The notes below the pieces were generated by a model. The model was not told the origin of the DNA, did no database searches, and saw nothing but the letters and a program-made list of their open reading frames with translations. A DNA stretch of 64,000 bases from Flagellimonas yonaguniensis (lineage in GTDB: Bacteria > Bacteroidota > Bacteroidia > Flavobacteriales > Flavobacteriaceae), in contig NZ_JARFVB010000005.1 of assembly GCF_029193885.1 (NCBI RefSeq), positions 124,001 through 188,000 of the forward strand, given 5' to 3'. The translations under genes and the position numbers were made by a program. How positions within the stretch are numbered: position 1 is the stretch's first letter; every line of letters starts with the position of its first letter. Below are positions 53,904 through 62,972 of the stretch, piece after piece.

Positions 53904-54276
53904 ATTATAATCAATTTTTATTCTAACAATTTCACCTTTTGAATCAGAAGTGTTGATTCAAATACGTTATCGAAAAATAACATTTTCTAAATCTGGGCGT
54001 TGTTTGAAAAAAAACAAACCTTGACCCATTCGATTATTTAGGGCTATTTACATCAAAAAAGTATGCGATTACCTAAAAAGTTTTATTGTAATCGAGCTTT
54101 TGCCATTAATGACTAAAAAATTCAGTGCAATAGGTTTAAGTTCGCCCATCACTATGCACCAAAAAATCTCTAAACATCTTTATTGAAACCTGAACATAAA
54201 GAAGATGATAATGAAATTCAATGCATGGGAATCGACTTCTTATCACAAGCCACGAAGAGAAGGTTAAGCTTATAAA
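53904..54276. other. Gene-free spacer between HMA protein 2 and the AraC gene
   Basis: 373 AT-rich bases without a gene. A small inverted repeat GTTTG-A8-CAAAC lies at 54002-54019 and could be a regulator site. Nothing else recognised. Confidence 0.5.
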
Positions 54277-54843
54277 TTATATGTTATCCAGCGATTTTCT
54301 ATTTTGAAGGGCACTTTTCTTAAATTGTGTAGGTGCCATACCATTGATTTTTTTGAACTGGTTGCTTAAATACGCGACACTGCTGTAGTCCAACTGATGG
54401 GCTATTTCCTTTAAGCTTAGCTCGTCATAGATGAGCAATTCCTTAACCCTTTCAATTTTTTGGCTAATGACATACTGTTCAAAAGTGATACTCTCCACGG
54501 AAGAGAAAAGGGAACTTAAGTACTTGTAATCCAGACCTATTTCTGAACCAACATAATCGGTCAATTTGACGTTTAATTCTTGTCTTGAATGAAAAATTTT
54601 TTCTATTACAAGATTTTTCATACGCTCGATCAATTGAGACTTGCGATTACCGATCAAAGAAAAACCCAGCTTATTCAATTCGGTTTGTAATTGATTTTCT
54701 TGTTTTGCGGTCAGTTCTTCCTTCAATGTGACTTGGCCCAGTTGCACATTGGAATAATCAATACCAATCTTTTTCAGAACATTGTATACCGCCGTAACAC
54801 ATCTTGGGCAGACCATGTTTTTTATGTGCAGCATATGGCTCAT
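54277..54843 (-). CDS. AraC-family regulator with N-terminal HMA-like domain
   Basis: 188 residues. Residues 1-65 look like a shortened HMA domain with CPRC (C12, C15) in MVCPRC. Residues about 85-182 are an AraC double HTH (YVISQKIERVKELLIYDELSLKEIAHQLDYSSVAYLSNQFKKINGMAPTQFKK). A metal bound at the CxxC would be the natural signal, so it probably controls the copper genes around it. The layout HMA plus AraC is compact and self-contained. Confidence 0.85.
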   Translation of the reverse strand: MSHMLHIKNMVCPRCVTAVYNVLKKIGIDYSNVQLGQVTLKEELTAKQENQLQTELNKLGFSLIGNRKSQLIERMKNLVIEKIFHSRQELNVKLTDYVGSEIGLDYKYLSSLFSSVESITFEQYVISQKIERVKELLIYDELSLKEIAHQLDYSSVAYLSNQFKKINGMAPTQFKKSALQNRKSLDNI

Positions 54844-54883
54844 GATAAAGTTTTAAAATACATTGCGCTCACATTATCCATTA

Positions 54884-55060
54884 TCACAGATGGGACCGAT
54901 GTTCCCAAATCGCTCTCAACAAAACCAAGACTACCGTGACTATAAACAAGATGATAATCGCCAATGCAGCATAGAATCTTGTTTTTCGGTTAGATTCTAT
55001 TTTTGTTTTCTTGCTCTCCTTTCTTTGTTGGCTTCTTCTCTCCCTACGTTTTTGACTCAT
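54884..55060 (-). CDS. 58-residue single-pass membrane protein
   Basis: A short frame: a very basic start (MSQKRRERRSQQRKESKKTK), one membrane helix (FYAALAIIILFIVTVVLVLL) and a short tail (RAIWEHRSHL). It lies between the AraC and CusB-like genes on the same strand. No family recognised; the composition and fit in the cluster support a real gene. Confidence 0.6.
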   Translation of the reverse strand: MSQKRRERRSQQRKESKKTKIESNRKTRFYAALAIIILFIVTVVLVLLRAIWEHRSHL

Positions 55061-55139
55061 GATGCCAAAATCTTTTCATTTTTCTTTTACTCACACCATT
55101 CAATTTTCTCTATTATAATTTTATCGGCCTTATAATTAA

Positions 55140-56960
55140 TTATTGTATCGTTCCCATAATTTCCCCACAAGTCATCATTGCTTCTCCGTAGTATGGGTTT
55201 CGAATCTCCTTTTCCAGGCTTAGCCAATTGGCTCCCTTATTGCTATCTGCCATCGGGCAATAGCTGTTGTACACTTTTTGATTGACTCCAAAAAGCTGAA
55301 CACCGCTGATCATGTGGGCCGATAAATGTTTAAAGTGGTCCCTTTGCTCCTTGATCTCAGAAGTGCTGGCCACTGCATTTAACGATGCTTTGAGCTCTTT
55401 TTGAATGGTCATCCAATGATCATGGGCCTCTTTGTCTTTTAGCAACTTCATATCGACTTTGGCCAAACTTTCTTCCATTTGTTTTGCTTCTTTTTGTGCG
55501 GCCGCGCCATCATCATTTACCAAAGCATCCTTAACATCTATATAGGCTTCGAAAACCTGCTTCAACTGACCTTGAAACTCACTTGATACTTCAATCCTTT
55601 TTTTCATCTTAGAATGGTCGGTGCCCGTACTTGTTGAGGGTTCCATTTTATCTCCTTCCTGCATACCCAAATGACCCTCATGCCCGGTCATGGTTTTGCC
55701 TCCCTCTGCGTTCATCATCGATTTTTTACCCTGTAACTGTGCGGCCGCATCAACGGTAAATGTTCCGTTGGTCACAATTTGATCCCCCTTTTCAAGCCCG
55801 CTAATTATTGTATAGGTATCGCCATTGGTACTTCCAAGGGCAACTTCGCGCATTTCAAAGACAGGCTCATTGGGATTGGTCTTTACATAAACCACCGATC
55901 GTTCCCCTGTCCACATTACGGCACTGGCCGGTATGATAACGGTATTCTCCATCTGCATTTCGGCAGCATTGATCGTACCTTCCACGAACATACCCGGCTT
56001 CAAGAGATTATCCTTATTGTTAAGTATTGCCCTTACCATGACCGTTCTTGTAGAAGAATTAAGTAACGGGTCTACAAAGGATATTTTTGCCGTAAATTCT
56101 TCATTGGGATAGGCATTCGTCGTTATCTTGACCTCCTGACCCTCCTTCAACGATGCTATCTGATTTTCATAGGCATCGAATACCGCCCAAACGGAATTTA
56201 AGTTGGCAATTTTGTACAAAGGCTGCCCTTGTTTTACATAATCTCCTTCTTCAACCATGATATCGGTAATCGTTCCTGAAACTGTGGCATAGACTGGAAA
56301 GTTTTCCTGCACTTTGCCCACTTCTTCTATCTTATCTATTTGATTGTCAGAAAGCTTCCATAATTTTAATTTATTGCGAACGGCATTGTATAATGCCGGT
56401 TGCGATTCCTTCATGGATGCGGCCGTCAACAGCTCTTGTTGTGCGCTTACCAATTCTGGGGAATAGATGGTTGCCAAAAGTTTGCCCTTGGCAACGTTCT
56501 CTCCGGTATAATTCACATTTAGCCGTTCAATGCGACCCGCAAAATATGTAGCTTGGGTAGCATTGGCTTCTTCGTTCTCGCGAATCTTTCCTGAGAGTTT
56601 AAGTGAACTCCCATCCGAACCACCTGTACCAACGGTAGAGGTGCGTATATTGGCCAAGGCCAAGGCGTTGTCCGTCATTTTTATTTCATTGGCACTAAGC
56701 CCCGTCTCTCCGGTTTCAGCAGGAATGAGATCCATACCGCAGATTGGGCAGTCTCCCGGTTCGGGTTGCATAATCTGTGGGTGCATGGAGCAGGTCCACA
56801 TCTGATTCTCGGATTCTCCGGAATGGTCATGGCTATCGGACATATCCGAAAGATCTTTTATAGCCGATTGATCGGCCTCAGCGTTTGAGAAAATAAAATA
56901 TCCCCCCAATAAACCGACCGCTAAGGCGGCTACTACAATGTAAATGATGTTCTTGTTCAT
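55140..56960 (-). CDS. cusB: CusB-like RND efflux adaptor with DUF3347 domain
   Basis: 606 residues from ATG 56960 (MNKNIIYIVVAALAVGLLGGYF); the longer frame to 57011 overlaps the next small gene. After a membrane anchor comes a heavy-metal-binding domain (WTCSMHPQI, CPICGMDL; C57, H60, C71, C74), then the membrane-fusion core (YSPELVSAQQELLTAA, VEEGDYVKQGQPLYKI, LKPGMFVEGTI) and a C-terminal DUF3347 domain with late Cys residues. It would link an inner-membrane RND pump to an outer-membrane channel and bind Cu(I) or Ag(I). No cusA or cusC is next to it in this window. Confidence 0.92.
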   Translation of the reverse strand: MNKNIIYIVVAALAVGLLGGYFIFSNAEADQSAIKDLSDMSDSHDHSGESENQMWTCSMHPQIMQPEPGDCPICGMDLIPAETGETGLSANEIKMTDNALALANIRTSTVGTGGSDGSSLKLSGKIRENEEANATQATYFAGRIERLNVNYTGENVAKGKLLATIYSPELVSAQQELLTAASMKESQPALYNAVRNKLKLWKLSDNQIDKIEEVGKVQENFPVYATVSGTITDIMVEEGDYVKQGQPLYKIANLNSVWAVFDAYENQIASLKEGQEVKITTNAYPNEEFTAKISFVDPLLNSSTRTVMVRAILNNKDNLLKPGMFVEGTINAAEMQMENTVIIPASAVMWTGERSVVYVKTNPNEPVFEMREVALGSTNGDTYTIISGLEKGDQIVTNGTFTVDAAAQLQGKKSMMNAEGGKTMTGHEGHLGMQEGDKMEPSTSTGTDHSKMKKRIEVSSEFQGQLKQVFEAYIDVKDALVNDDGAAAQKEAKQMEESLAKVDMKLLKDKEAHDHWMTIQKELKASLNAVASTSEIKEQRDHFKHLSAHMISGVQLFGVNQKVYNSYCPMADSNKGANWLSLEKEIRNPYYGEAMMTCGEIMGTIQ

Positions 56961-56997
56961 GATATTGAAGATTGAAATGTTATTGTTTCTTAAAAAT

Positions 56998-57141
56998 TTA
57001 TACGGATTCACTAATAGTTTTCAAAACCAGTACAATGAGCGTATGTACTATAAAAAGTATGATAATGCCCGCTAAAATATAGGCGCCTTCCTTTTCAAAT
57101 GGCACTTTTCTAATCTCGCCGTTCGGGTTTTTTTCTTCCAT
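56998..57141 (-). CDS. 47-residue single-pass membrane protein
   Basis: A short frame with a charged start (MEEKNPNGEIRKVPFEKEG), one membrane helix (YILAGIIILFIVHTLIVLVL) and a short tail. It ends 37 bp before the CusB-like start on the same strand, so it is likely co-transcribed. It may assist the efflux or respiratory membrane proteins nearby; no family recognised. Confidence 0.6.
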   Translation of the reverse strand: MEEKNPNGEIRKVPFEKEGAYILAGIIILFIVHTLIVLVLKTISESV

Positions 57142-57171
57142 AAATTACGTCTCCATTCATTAAATTACTTT

Positions 57172-57876
57172 CTAAATCTGTTTTTTTATCTTTCGAATAG
57201 ATGGCGATGATATATACCATAGGACAAAGCCGCTCAACACGGTTATTAGTCCCAAAAGCGAAAATGACCTTAACAAAAGGGTGTTGAAATTATCTCTTGT
57301 GTCATAGTCCATGGTATGGGTCATCCACAGAAAGTCGAACCAGCGCCAATCTCTATGCCGCACCGTTTGAAACGCCCCATTTTCGACAGCCACATAAGCC
57401 TTTAAATTTTGTGGTGTTTCATACGAAATCTCATAAGCCGGTAGGGGACGTCCTCGATATTCGTGGTGGTCTCCGACTTCTTCTATCCTTTTTATTGCGG
57501 CTATTTTAAGCTCTGGAAGTATATATCTTTGTGCTACCTCTCGGGCTTCTTCTTTAGTGATACCGTCCTTTTCCTCTCCTGTTTTGGCATTATAAAGCTT
57601 TGCTTCGTTTATCCAATAGTAAGGTTCTTTTGCTATTTCCAATAATACCAGCGTTTGGATGGGTTGCTTACTATTTAATTGGCCTGTACCCAATAAATCT
57701 GAAAAAGCCGTCTGTTTTGGCTTCTGGTTTTTGAACTGGTCGCCGTGTATCTCATCAATATCCGTCCAGCTAAAATACATACCGCTAATCGTCCACATCA
57801 GGAACTGAATACCCAAAAAGATACCCAAGTAACGGTGGGCTTTTCGAATCCATTTTGCTGTTTTGCTGTTGACCAT
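57172..57876 (-). CDS. PepSY-associated membrane protein
   Basis: 234 residues. Membrane helices at the start (YLGIFLGIQFLMWTISGMYFSW) and end (SFSLLGLITVLSGFVLWYI) flank a periplasmic PepSY-like part (KEEAREVAQRYILPELKIAAIKRIEE, then LPAYEISYETPQNLKAYVAVENGAF). PepSY membrane proteins often accompany metal uptake or efflux and iron reductase systems. The adjacent genes suggest a role in copper handling. Confidence 0.83.
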   Translation of the reverse strand: MVNSKTAKWIRKAHRYLGIFLGIQFLMWTISGMYFSWTDIDEIHGDQFKNQKPKQTAFSDLLGTGQLNSKQPIQTLVLLEIAKEPYYWINEAKLYNAKTGEEKDGITKEEAREVAQRYILPELKIAAIKRIEEVGDHHEYRGRPLPAYEISYETPQNLKAYVAVENGAFQTVRHRDWRWFDFLWMTHTMDYDTRDNFNTLLLRSFSLLGLITVLSGFVLWYISSPSIRKIKKQI

Positions 57877-57901
57877 ATTTGTTTTATTCTATATCCGAAT
57901 T

Positions 57902-59128
57902 TTAGTTCACTAAAAATTTTACAATAAGTCCCCCAGCGAGCCATATATAACAGATGAAGGCTGCATATTTTAAAACACTTTCCAACAATGGACTCTTGGG
58001 TGCCATCTCGCTCATTGAATGTTCTACATCTTTTTTCTTGAAAAAACCCAGATAAACGAGATAGGCTGAAATGATGAGAAAAGCAACGTTCAAGAAAAAG
58101 GTATAATCAATCTTGAAAAATTCGCTATCCTGAATCTTCACCTGTGATGAATCTGGTAGTATATTCAATGCATCAAACCCATAATGCAGCGTCAATGCCG
58201 TACCAATTAATGCTGTAAACAATAAAAACGTGATAAACAATGACATTTTCCAACCATAATACTTTGCATTGATTCTCAGTACTGGAAAAACCACCAAATC
58301 ACTAAAAATAAAGGCCATTACGCCAGCAAAACTCACGCCTTTTCCAAAGAGCAAGGCAGCTAACGGAATGTTGCCCATTGAGCCAATAAAAGTCAAAAAT
58401 GCGGCGACTGGCCCAACAACGATATGTTCCAGAATTTCCAGAAATGTGAAATCTGTATTACCCTGACCGCTATTGATAAATAAGGTCTTAAAGAACGAAT
58501 CTGGCACAAAAGCCGCTGTTATACCTGCAATGGTAAAACCTACGGTTACATCCTTCCAGACCATTTGCCATTCCATCTTATATTTTTTGGCAACGCGCGC
58601 CCAACTGTCTTCGTTCTTGATTTGTTTCTTCCAATCTTTGGAACCGTCCATCTCATCATCATCTTCATTTTCGAGATTTTTTCGTGCTTTCTCAATTAGT
58701 TTTTTAGGATTGATGAGTCGTATCAGAATCCACGAAATACCAATCAAGAGAATACCACCTACATATTCGCCCACCACGAACTGCCATCCTAAGAATATGG
58801 AAATAATAATCCCCAATTCTATGACGAGATTGGTCGATGCCAACAGAAAGGCAATGGAAGACACAAAACTTGCCCCTTTCTTAAAAATAGATTTTGTACC
58901 TGCCAAAGCCGAAAAACTGCACGAGCTACTTATAAAGCCGAAAAACGTGCCCAAAAGCACACTTTTGCCTTCATTTTCGCCCATTGTTTTTTGCATCCGC
59001 TTTTCGGTCACGAAAATCTGTATCATACTACTGATGATATAACCCAAAATGAATGCCCAAAGCGCCATCCAGAAAAATCCGGTGGTCGTATAGGCGGCTT
59101 CGCCCCATTGTTTTAAAAATTCGTTCAC
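57902..59128 (-). CDS. Permease of the UPF0718/ArsP-like family
   Basis: 408 residues with about ten membrane helices in two halves separated by a charged loop (residues about 150-190). The first half has GFISSSCSFSALAGTKSIFKKGASF and the second GSMGNIPLAALLFGKGVSFAGVMAFIFSDL, the repeated signature of these permeases, with an N-terminal membrane start. Members are linked to metal and metalloid efflux. Substrate not determinable by eye. Confidence 0.87.
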   Translation of the reverse strand: MNEFLKQWGEAAYTTTGFFWMALWAFILGYIISSMIQIFVTEKRMQKTMGENEGKSVLLGTFFGFISSSCSFSALAGTKSIFKKGASFVSSIAFLLASTNLVIELGIIISIFLGWQFVVGEYVGGILLIGISWILIRLINPKKLIEKARKNLENEDDDEMDGSKDWKKQIKNEDSWARVAKKYKMEWQMVWKDVTVGFTIAGITAAFVPDSFFKTLFINSGQGNTDFTFLEILEHIVVGPVAAFLTFIGSMGNIPLAALLFGKGVSFAGVMAFIFSDLVVFPVLRINAKYYGWKMSLFITFLLFTALIGTALTLHYGFDALNILPDSSQVKIQDSEFFKIDYTFFLNVAFLIISAYLVYLGFFKKKDVEHSMSEMAPKSPLLESVLKYAAFICYIWLAGGLIVKFLVN

Positions 59129-59214
59129 GGTTTAAACTGTATTAGTTTTTTATTCGTTGATGATACACGTGTTTTTAATTTCTTTATCATTGAGCTTTGG
59201 TTGACCATATCTTG

Positions 59215-59793
59215 CTATTTTACTTTGAATGGAATTACTACTTTAACTTTTTCCCAAGCTAATGTTATGTCACCTTCAGTATCACTAATTTTATTGATAT
59301 TATATTCTAAGTGTTCCTTCAGGCTATCCGCAATAATCGGTGTCACCTTAAATCGTATTACATCATCTTTTTCGTCATATTCATCCTTTCCGTGCTGGTT
59401 CCAATTGGAATTTAAAATGATGGTCCATTCTTCTTTTGAAGGAATGGTAAAAAATCCATATTTACCTGCTTTCAGTTCCTTACCATCTATTTCTAAATTC
59501 GTATCTGTCTCTATCCACGTAGCCATATGTGCCCCAGCTTGCCAGACTTGGTCATACGCCAGCAAACCACCAAAAATCATCCTGTCCCTAACCCCTGGCG
59601 ATGAATAATCAATATGGATGTGCGCATTACCAATGGTCGCCATTGCAAAGGTGTGGGGGCTTAACACTTTTTTTGGCGGTTGTTCTATGGTTGTTTCTTT
59701 CGACTGTTCCGGCAATGGCTCGGTTTTCTTCTCTTTACAACTGATAATAAGAAGAAGACCGAACACTATACTAATTGAAATATATCTACTCAT
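59215..59793 (-). CDS. DUF2911 lipoprotein
   Basis: 192 residues. Lipoprotein signal with Cys19 (LLLIISCKEKK). The DUF2911 pattern is clear: IDYSSPGVRDRMIFGGLLAYDQVWQAGAHMATWIETD, then LKAGKYGFFTIPSKEEWTIILN. DUF2911 proteins are common in Bacteroidota envelopes; function unknown. It precedes a permease in the cluster. Confidence 0.88.
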   Translation of the reverse strand: MSRYISISIVFGLLLIISCKEKKTEPLPEQSKETTIEQPPKKVLSPHTFAMATIGNAHIHIDYSSPGVRDRMIFGGLLAYDQVWQAGAHMATWIETDTNLEIDGKELKAGKYGFFTIPSKEEWTIILNSNWNQHGKDEYDEKDDVIRFKVTPIIADSLKEHLEYNINKISDTEGDITLAWEKVKVVIPFKVK

Positions 59794-59799
59794 CGGTTG

Positions 59800-60276
59800 T
59801 TACTTAGTATTTCTTGAAGATGAATGGGTTTTTATTATTTTCCATTTTCCATCTATTTTTTTAAGGATTGAGGTTGCTACCCCTTTTTTCTTTATGGTCC
59901 GGCTATTTCCCTTGTCGTCCGGATTGAGGACAATGGTATATACGTATGTTTCGGTAGTAAAGGCATAGGGTACATCTACCTTTACATCGATTTCATAATC
60001 TGAAAATTCAAATTTTTCAAAGTGACCCAATTCCGGTCCTAAATGATGTTCTATATAGTGGCTGTACGTACCCTCGACGCCTCCCGATTCAAAAACCTCG
60101 GAATCCTCGGTAAATAATTCGAAAGTACCATCGGTCGTTAGGTTTTGTAGGGCATCCTTATAGCTTTTCATTACTGTAAGCACTGCTTCTTTTTCTGTTT
60201 TTGCATCTTGTCCAAATAGTGGGCTTGTCGCTATTATGAGCAACATTACCACCGTAGTTAATTTTAGTGTTTTCAT
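59800..60276 (-). CDS. Secreted NTF2/SnoaL-like protein
   Basis: 158 residues with a signal peptide (LTTVVMLLIIATSPLFGQ). The mature part fits an NTF2/SnoaL-like cone (EKEAVLTVMKSYKDALQN, then GVATSILKKIDGKWKIIKTHSS). Periplasmic location likely. It starts 18 bp before the ion-channel gene's end and 6 bp before the DUF2911 gene on the operon. Ligand or activity unknown. Confidence 0.82.
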   Translation of the reverse strand: MKTLKLTTVVMLLIIATSPLFGQDAKTEKEAVLTVMKSYKDALQNLTTDGTFELFTEDSEVFESGGVEGTYSHYIEHHLGPELGHFEKFEFSDYEIDVKVDVPYAFTTETYVYTIVLNPDDKGNSRTIKKKGVATSILKKIDGKWKIIKTHSSSRNTK

Positions 60277-60294
60277 ACTTTTAGTTTTTAAAGG

Positions 60295-60843
60295 TTATTT
60301 ATTTACTCGAATTCTATTCACATTTGCGATACCAAAGACCAGGACGAAAAACCGCAGTGCCACTTCAAGCGCCACCAGGATTTTCGCGGGTAAGGAAATT
60401 GGGACTATATCACCATATCCTACTGATGAGAATGTTATCAAACTGAAATAGGATAAATCAAAAAATACCGACAGTCCATCATTGCCAATACTGTTGTTCA
60501 TTTTAAAATGAATAGCATCCACAAACTGCAACGCTGTGTAATCTATTGCAAACGAGAAAACTATCAACACAATCAGGTATCCGAACAACACCAGTACGTG
60601 GCTCAATAGATGGCTCTGACCAATTATCTTCATTAGTTGGTTAAAGGACAAGGCTATAATGAATCCTATCTTTAGTAATGTTAAGGCCAGTAGGATAATC
60701 ATAGCATAAGACCCTTCCATAGTAGGTAGCGCATACAGTTCGATTACTGAAGCAATAAGCAGCACCAATAGAACATACTTTGAGCTGTTGAAAAGCTGCC
60801 CATAAAACGCCCTTGTGGTTTCTATGTCTTTTTCTTTATCCAT
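60295..60843 (-). CDS. Potassium-channel-like ion channel
   Basis: 182 residues with about five hydrophobic segments. The pore loop and selectivity filter are visible: YFSLITFSSVGYGDIVP, followed by the inner helix (KILVALEVALRFFVLVFGIA). There is no cytoplasmic regulatory domain. It would be a simple K+ channel in the inner membrane; why it travels with metal genes is not clear. Confidence 0.83.
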   Translation of the reverse strand: MDKEKDIETTRAFYGQLFNSSKYVLLVLLIASVIELYALPTMEGSYAMIILLALTLLKIGFIIALSFNQLMKIIGQSHLLSHVLVLFGYLIVLIVFSFAIDYTALQFVDAIHFKMNNSIGNDGLSVFFDLSYFSLITFSSVGYGDIVPISLPAKILVALEVALRFFVLVFGIANVNRIRVNK

Positions 60844-60891
60844 TCTTATTTGTTATCTGTAAAAATCTCATCATAGGTCTTTGTTTCGTTC

Positions 60892-61443
60892 TCATTTTTT
60901 CTTCTCAAGAAGCGCATCCACACTCAAGTCATGCTTGTCATTAACCTTTATAAATGTAAAACTGGGGCGTTCTAAATTATAATCGGTAATCAACAAGGAC
61001 CAAGAAGCTTTTAACTGAATTGTTTCTTCTGAAACAAGTTTCAACTCAATAGGAATTGTTATTTCCCGTGTAACTCCCGCAAGGGTAAAATCGCCCATTG
61101 CGCTGAGCGTTTGTGCCGCTTTTTCGTCAAAATCAAAATCGTCTTTAAGCTTTCCTTCAAAAACGACATTGGGATTTTTTTCCGCTTTTACCAACTCGTA
61201 CATATGTCCATCCCGTTTTTCATTGTCTGTCTTTATGGATTTTACAGGTACCGAAAAGTTCAACGCACCGTCCTTAAAATCAATGGTGCCCTGTAAATCA
61301 TCAGATTTACCGATATAGGAATTAAGGGGCATTTTTGCCTTAAAGGATGCGCTTCCTTCCTTTAGTACAAAGTTTTGGGCGTTAATAGCCACGTTGCCAG
61401 AAAACAACAGTATTATTAAAAAATACATTGCATTTTTATCCAT
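60892..61443 (-). CDS. YceI-family periplasmic lipid-binding protein
   Basis: 183 residues with a signal peptide (MYFLIILLFSGNVAINAQ). The lipocalin-like YceI pattern is present: GKSDDLQGTIDFKDGALNFSVPVKSIKTDNEKRDGHMYEL and GDFTLAGVTREITIPIELKL. YceI proteins bind isoprenoid lipids. It overlaps the FMN-enzyme gene by 8 bp. Confidence 0.88.
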   Translation of the reverse strand: MDKNAMYFLIILLFSGNVAINAQNFVLKEGSASFKAKMPLNSYIGKSDDLQGTIDFKDGALNFSVPVKSIKTDNEKRDGHMYELVKAEKNPNVVFEGKLKDDFDFDEKAAQTLSAMGDFTLAGVTREITIPIELKLVSEETIQLKASWSLLITDYNLERPSFTFIKVNDKHDLSVDALLEKKK

Positions 61444-62962
61444 TGCTTTTTATTTTTCGACCATTCAATCCGTTTGAATATAACTCTTGGTATGTTTTTG
61501 TCCCGTTTTCATTGATTCGGCGGACAATGAACTTCTTGTCGATACCTTTTCTACTTTCAAGCCCCATTGATTTTAGCAGCTCCTTAAAAGCTTCCATGGT
61601 GTTTTTATGGTAGTTGGCTACTTTGGTCTTTTTATCTTCTACTACCAATGATGCGACCCTTGAAGGTACCATTGTAGTGATTCCCGTAGGGCAGGTATCC
61701 AGATTGCATTTTAAGGATTGTACGCAGCCCAAGGCAAACATCATCCCCCTTGCGCTGTAGCAGGCATCGGCACCAAGTGCCAACATTCTATAGATATCAA
61801 AAGCCGATATTATTTTTCCTGCTGCCATTAATTTTATCTCATCACGTAACTTATATTTCTTTAAAATGGAATGTGTAAAATCTATGGCTTCAATTATGGG
61901 GAGTCCGGCCCAATGTAGCGATTCCATATGTGCAGCACCGGAACCACCTTCTGCGCCGTCAATGGCTACAAAATCTGGATAGTTTTGCTTTTCAGCAAAA
62001 GTGCGAACCATTCTTTCGAATTCGTCTTGCTGTCCGATGCACATTTTAATCCCTATGGGCTTTCCACCGGAAAGTTTCCGTAATTCATGTATAAAGGCAA
62101 CCATTTCCGAATCAGTACCGAATGCGGCGTGATGTGGTGGCGATAAAATTTCGGTTCCTTTTTCTACGTCCCTGTACTTTGCAATTTCCTCGGTATTTTT
62201 TTTGGCAGGAAGAATGGCACCAAAACCGGGTTTTGCACCCTGTGAGACTTTTATCTCAATCATTTTGACCGCCTCATTGGATGCGATTTCCGCAAATTTT
62301 TTACGGTCGAAATTCCCATCTTCTGTCCTACATCCAAAATATCCAGTGCCAAACTGAAAAATAACATCGGCTCCATATTCCTGATGGTAGGGGGTAAATC
62401 CACCTTCGCCAGTATTTTGGGCAAATCCTGCAATTTTTGCACCGCCGTTAAAAGCAAGGGTCGCATTTTTGCTTATGGAACCATAGCTCATTCCAGCCAG
62501 ATTGAGGATGCTTGCCGAATAGGGTTTTGAACACTTTGAACTTCCTATGGTAACCCTGAAATCATCTTTGATTTCCTTTGCAGGATACGTGGAATGGGTA
62601 AACCATTCGCGACCAACTTCGTCATACGGAATCTGCGTTCCAAAAGGTTGGTTTTTGACTACGTCTTCGGCACGTTTATAAACAATTTCTTTCTGTATCC
62701 AATTGAAAGGTTTTCCCTCTGTTCTATTCAATAAAACCGTTTCTTGAACGACGTGACGTTGTTTTTCCAGTAGATTGGTAATTCTTCCCAGCAAAGGATA
62801 GGTGCGTCTTATATTATTGGATTTTTGAAAATAGTCCTTAGTGCCGAGAAGCATAAAAGGTGCGATTAACAGCGCAAGCCACCATAAATGAGGCTTCCAC
62901 ATTATAAGCCCTGCAAGTACCACTAGCAGCGTTATCGACGATATTAAAAATATTCTTCTCAT
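61436..62962 (-). CDS. FMN-binding glutamate-synthase-family protein
   Basis: 508 residues. Two N-terminal membrane helices, then a large GltB2-type TIM barrel: GMSYGSISKNATLAFNGGAKIAGFAQNTGEGGF, KPGFGAILPAKKN, VAIDGAEGGSGAAH, and CNLDTCPTGI (iron-sulfur cysteines). It is a stand-alone, membrane-bound relative of the glutamate synthase FMN domain; its substrate is not known. It follows the DUF2231 gene by 10 bp. Confidence 0.9.
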   Translation of the reverse strand: MRRIFLISSITLLVVLAGLIMWKPHLWWLALLIAPFMLLGTKDYFQKSNNIRRTYPLLGRITNLLEKQRHVVQETVLLNRTEGKPFNWIQKEIVYKRAEDVVKNQPFGTQIPYDEVGREWFTHSTYPAKEIKDDFRVTIGSSKCSKPYSASILNLAGMSYGSISKNATLAFNGGAKIAGFAQNTGEGGFTPYHQEYGADVIFQFGTGYFGCRTEDGNFDRKKFAEIASNEAVKMIEIKVSQGAKPGFGAILPAKKNTEEIAKYRDVEKGTEILSPPHHAAFGTDSEMVAFIHELRKLSGGKPIGIKMCIGQQDEFERMVRTFAEKQNYPDFVAIDGAEGGSGAAHMESLHWAGLPIIEAIDFTHSILKKYKLRDEIKLMAAGKIISAFDIYRMLALGADACYSARGMMFALGCVQSLKCNLDTCPTGITTMVPSRVASLVVEDKKTKVANYHKNTMEAFKELLKSMGLESRKGIDKKFIVRRINENGTKTYQELYSNGLNGRKIKSNG

Positions 62963-62972
62963 GCTTTATTTT

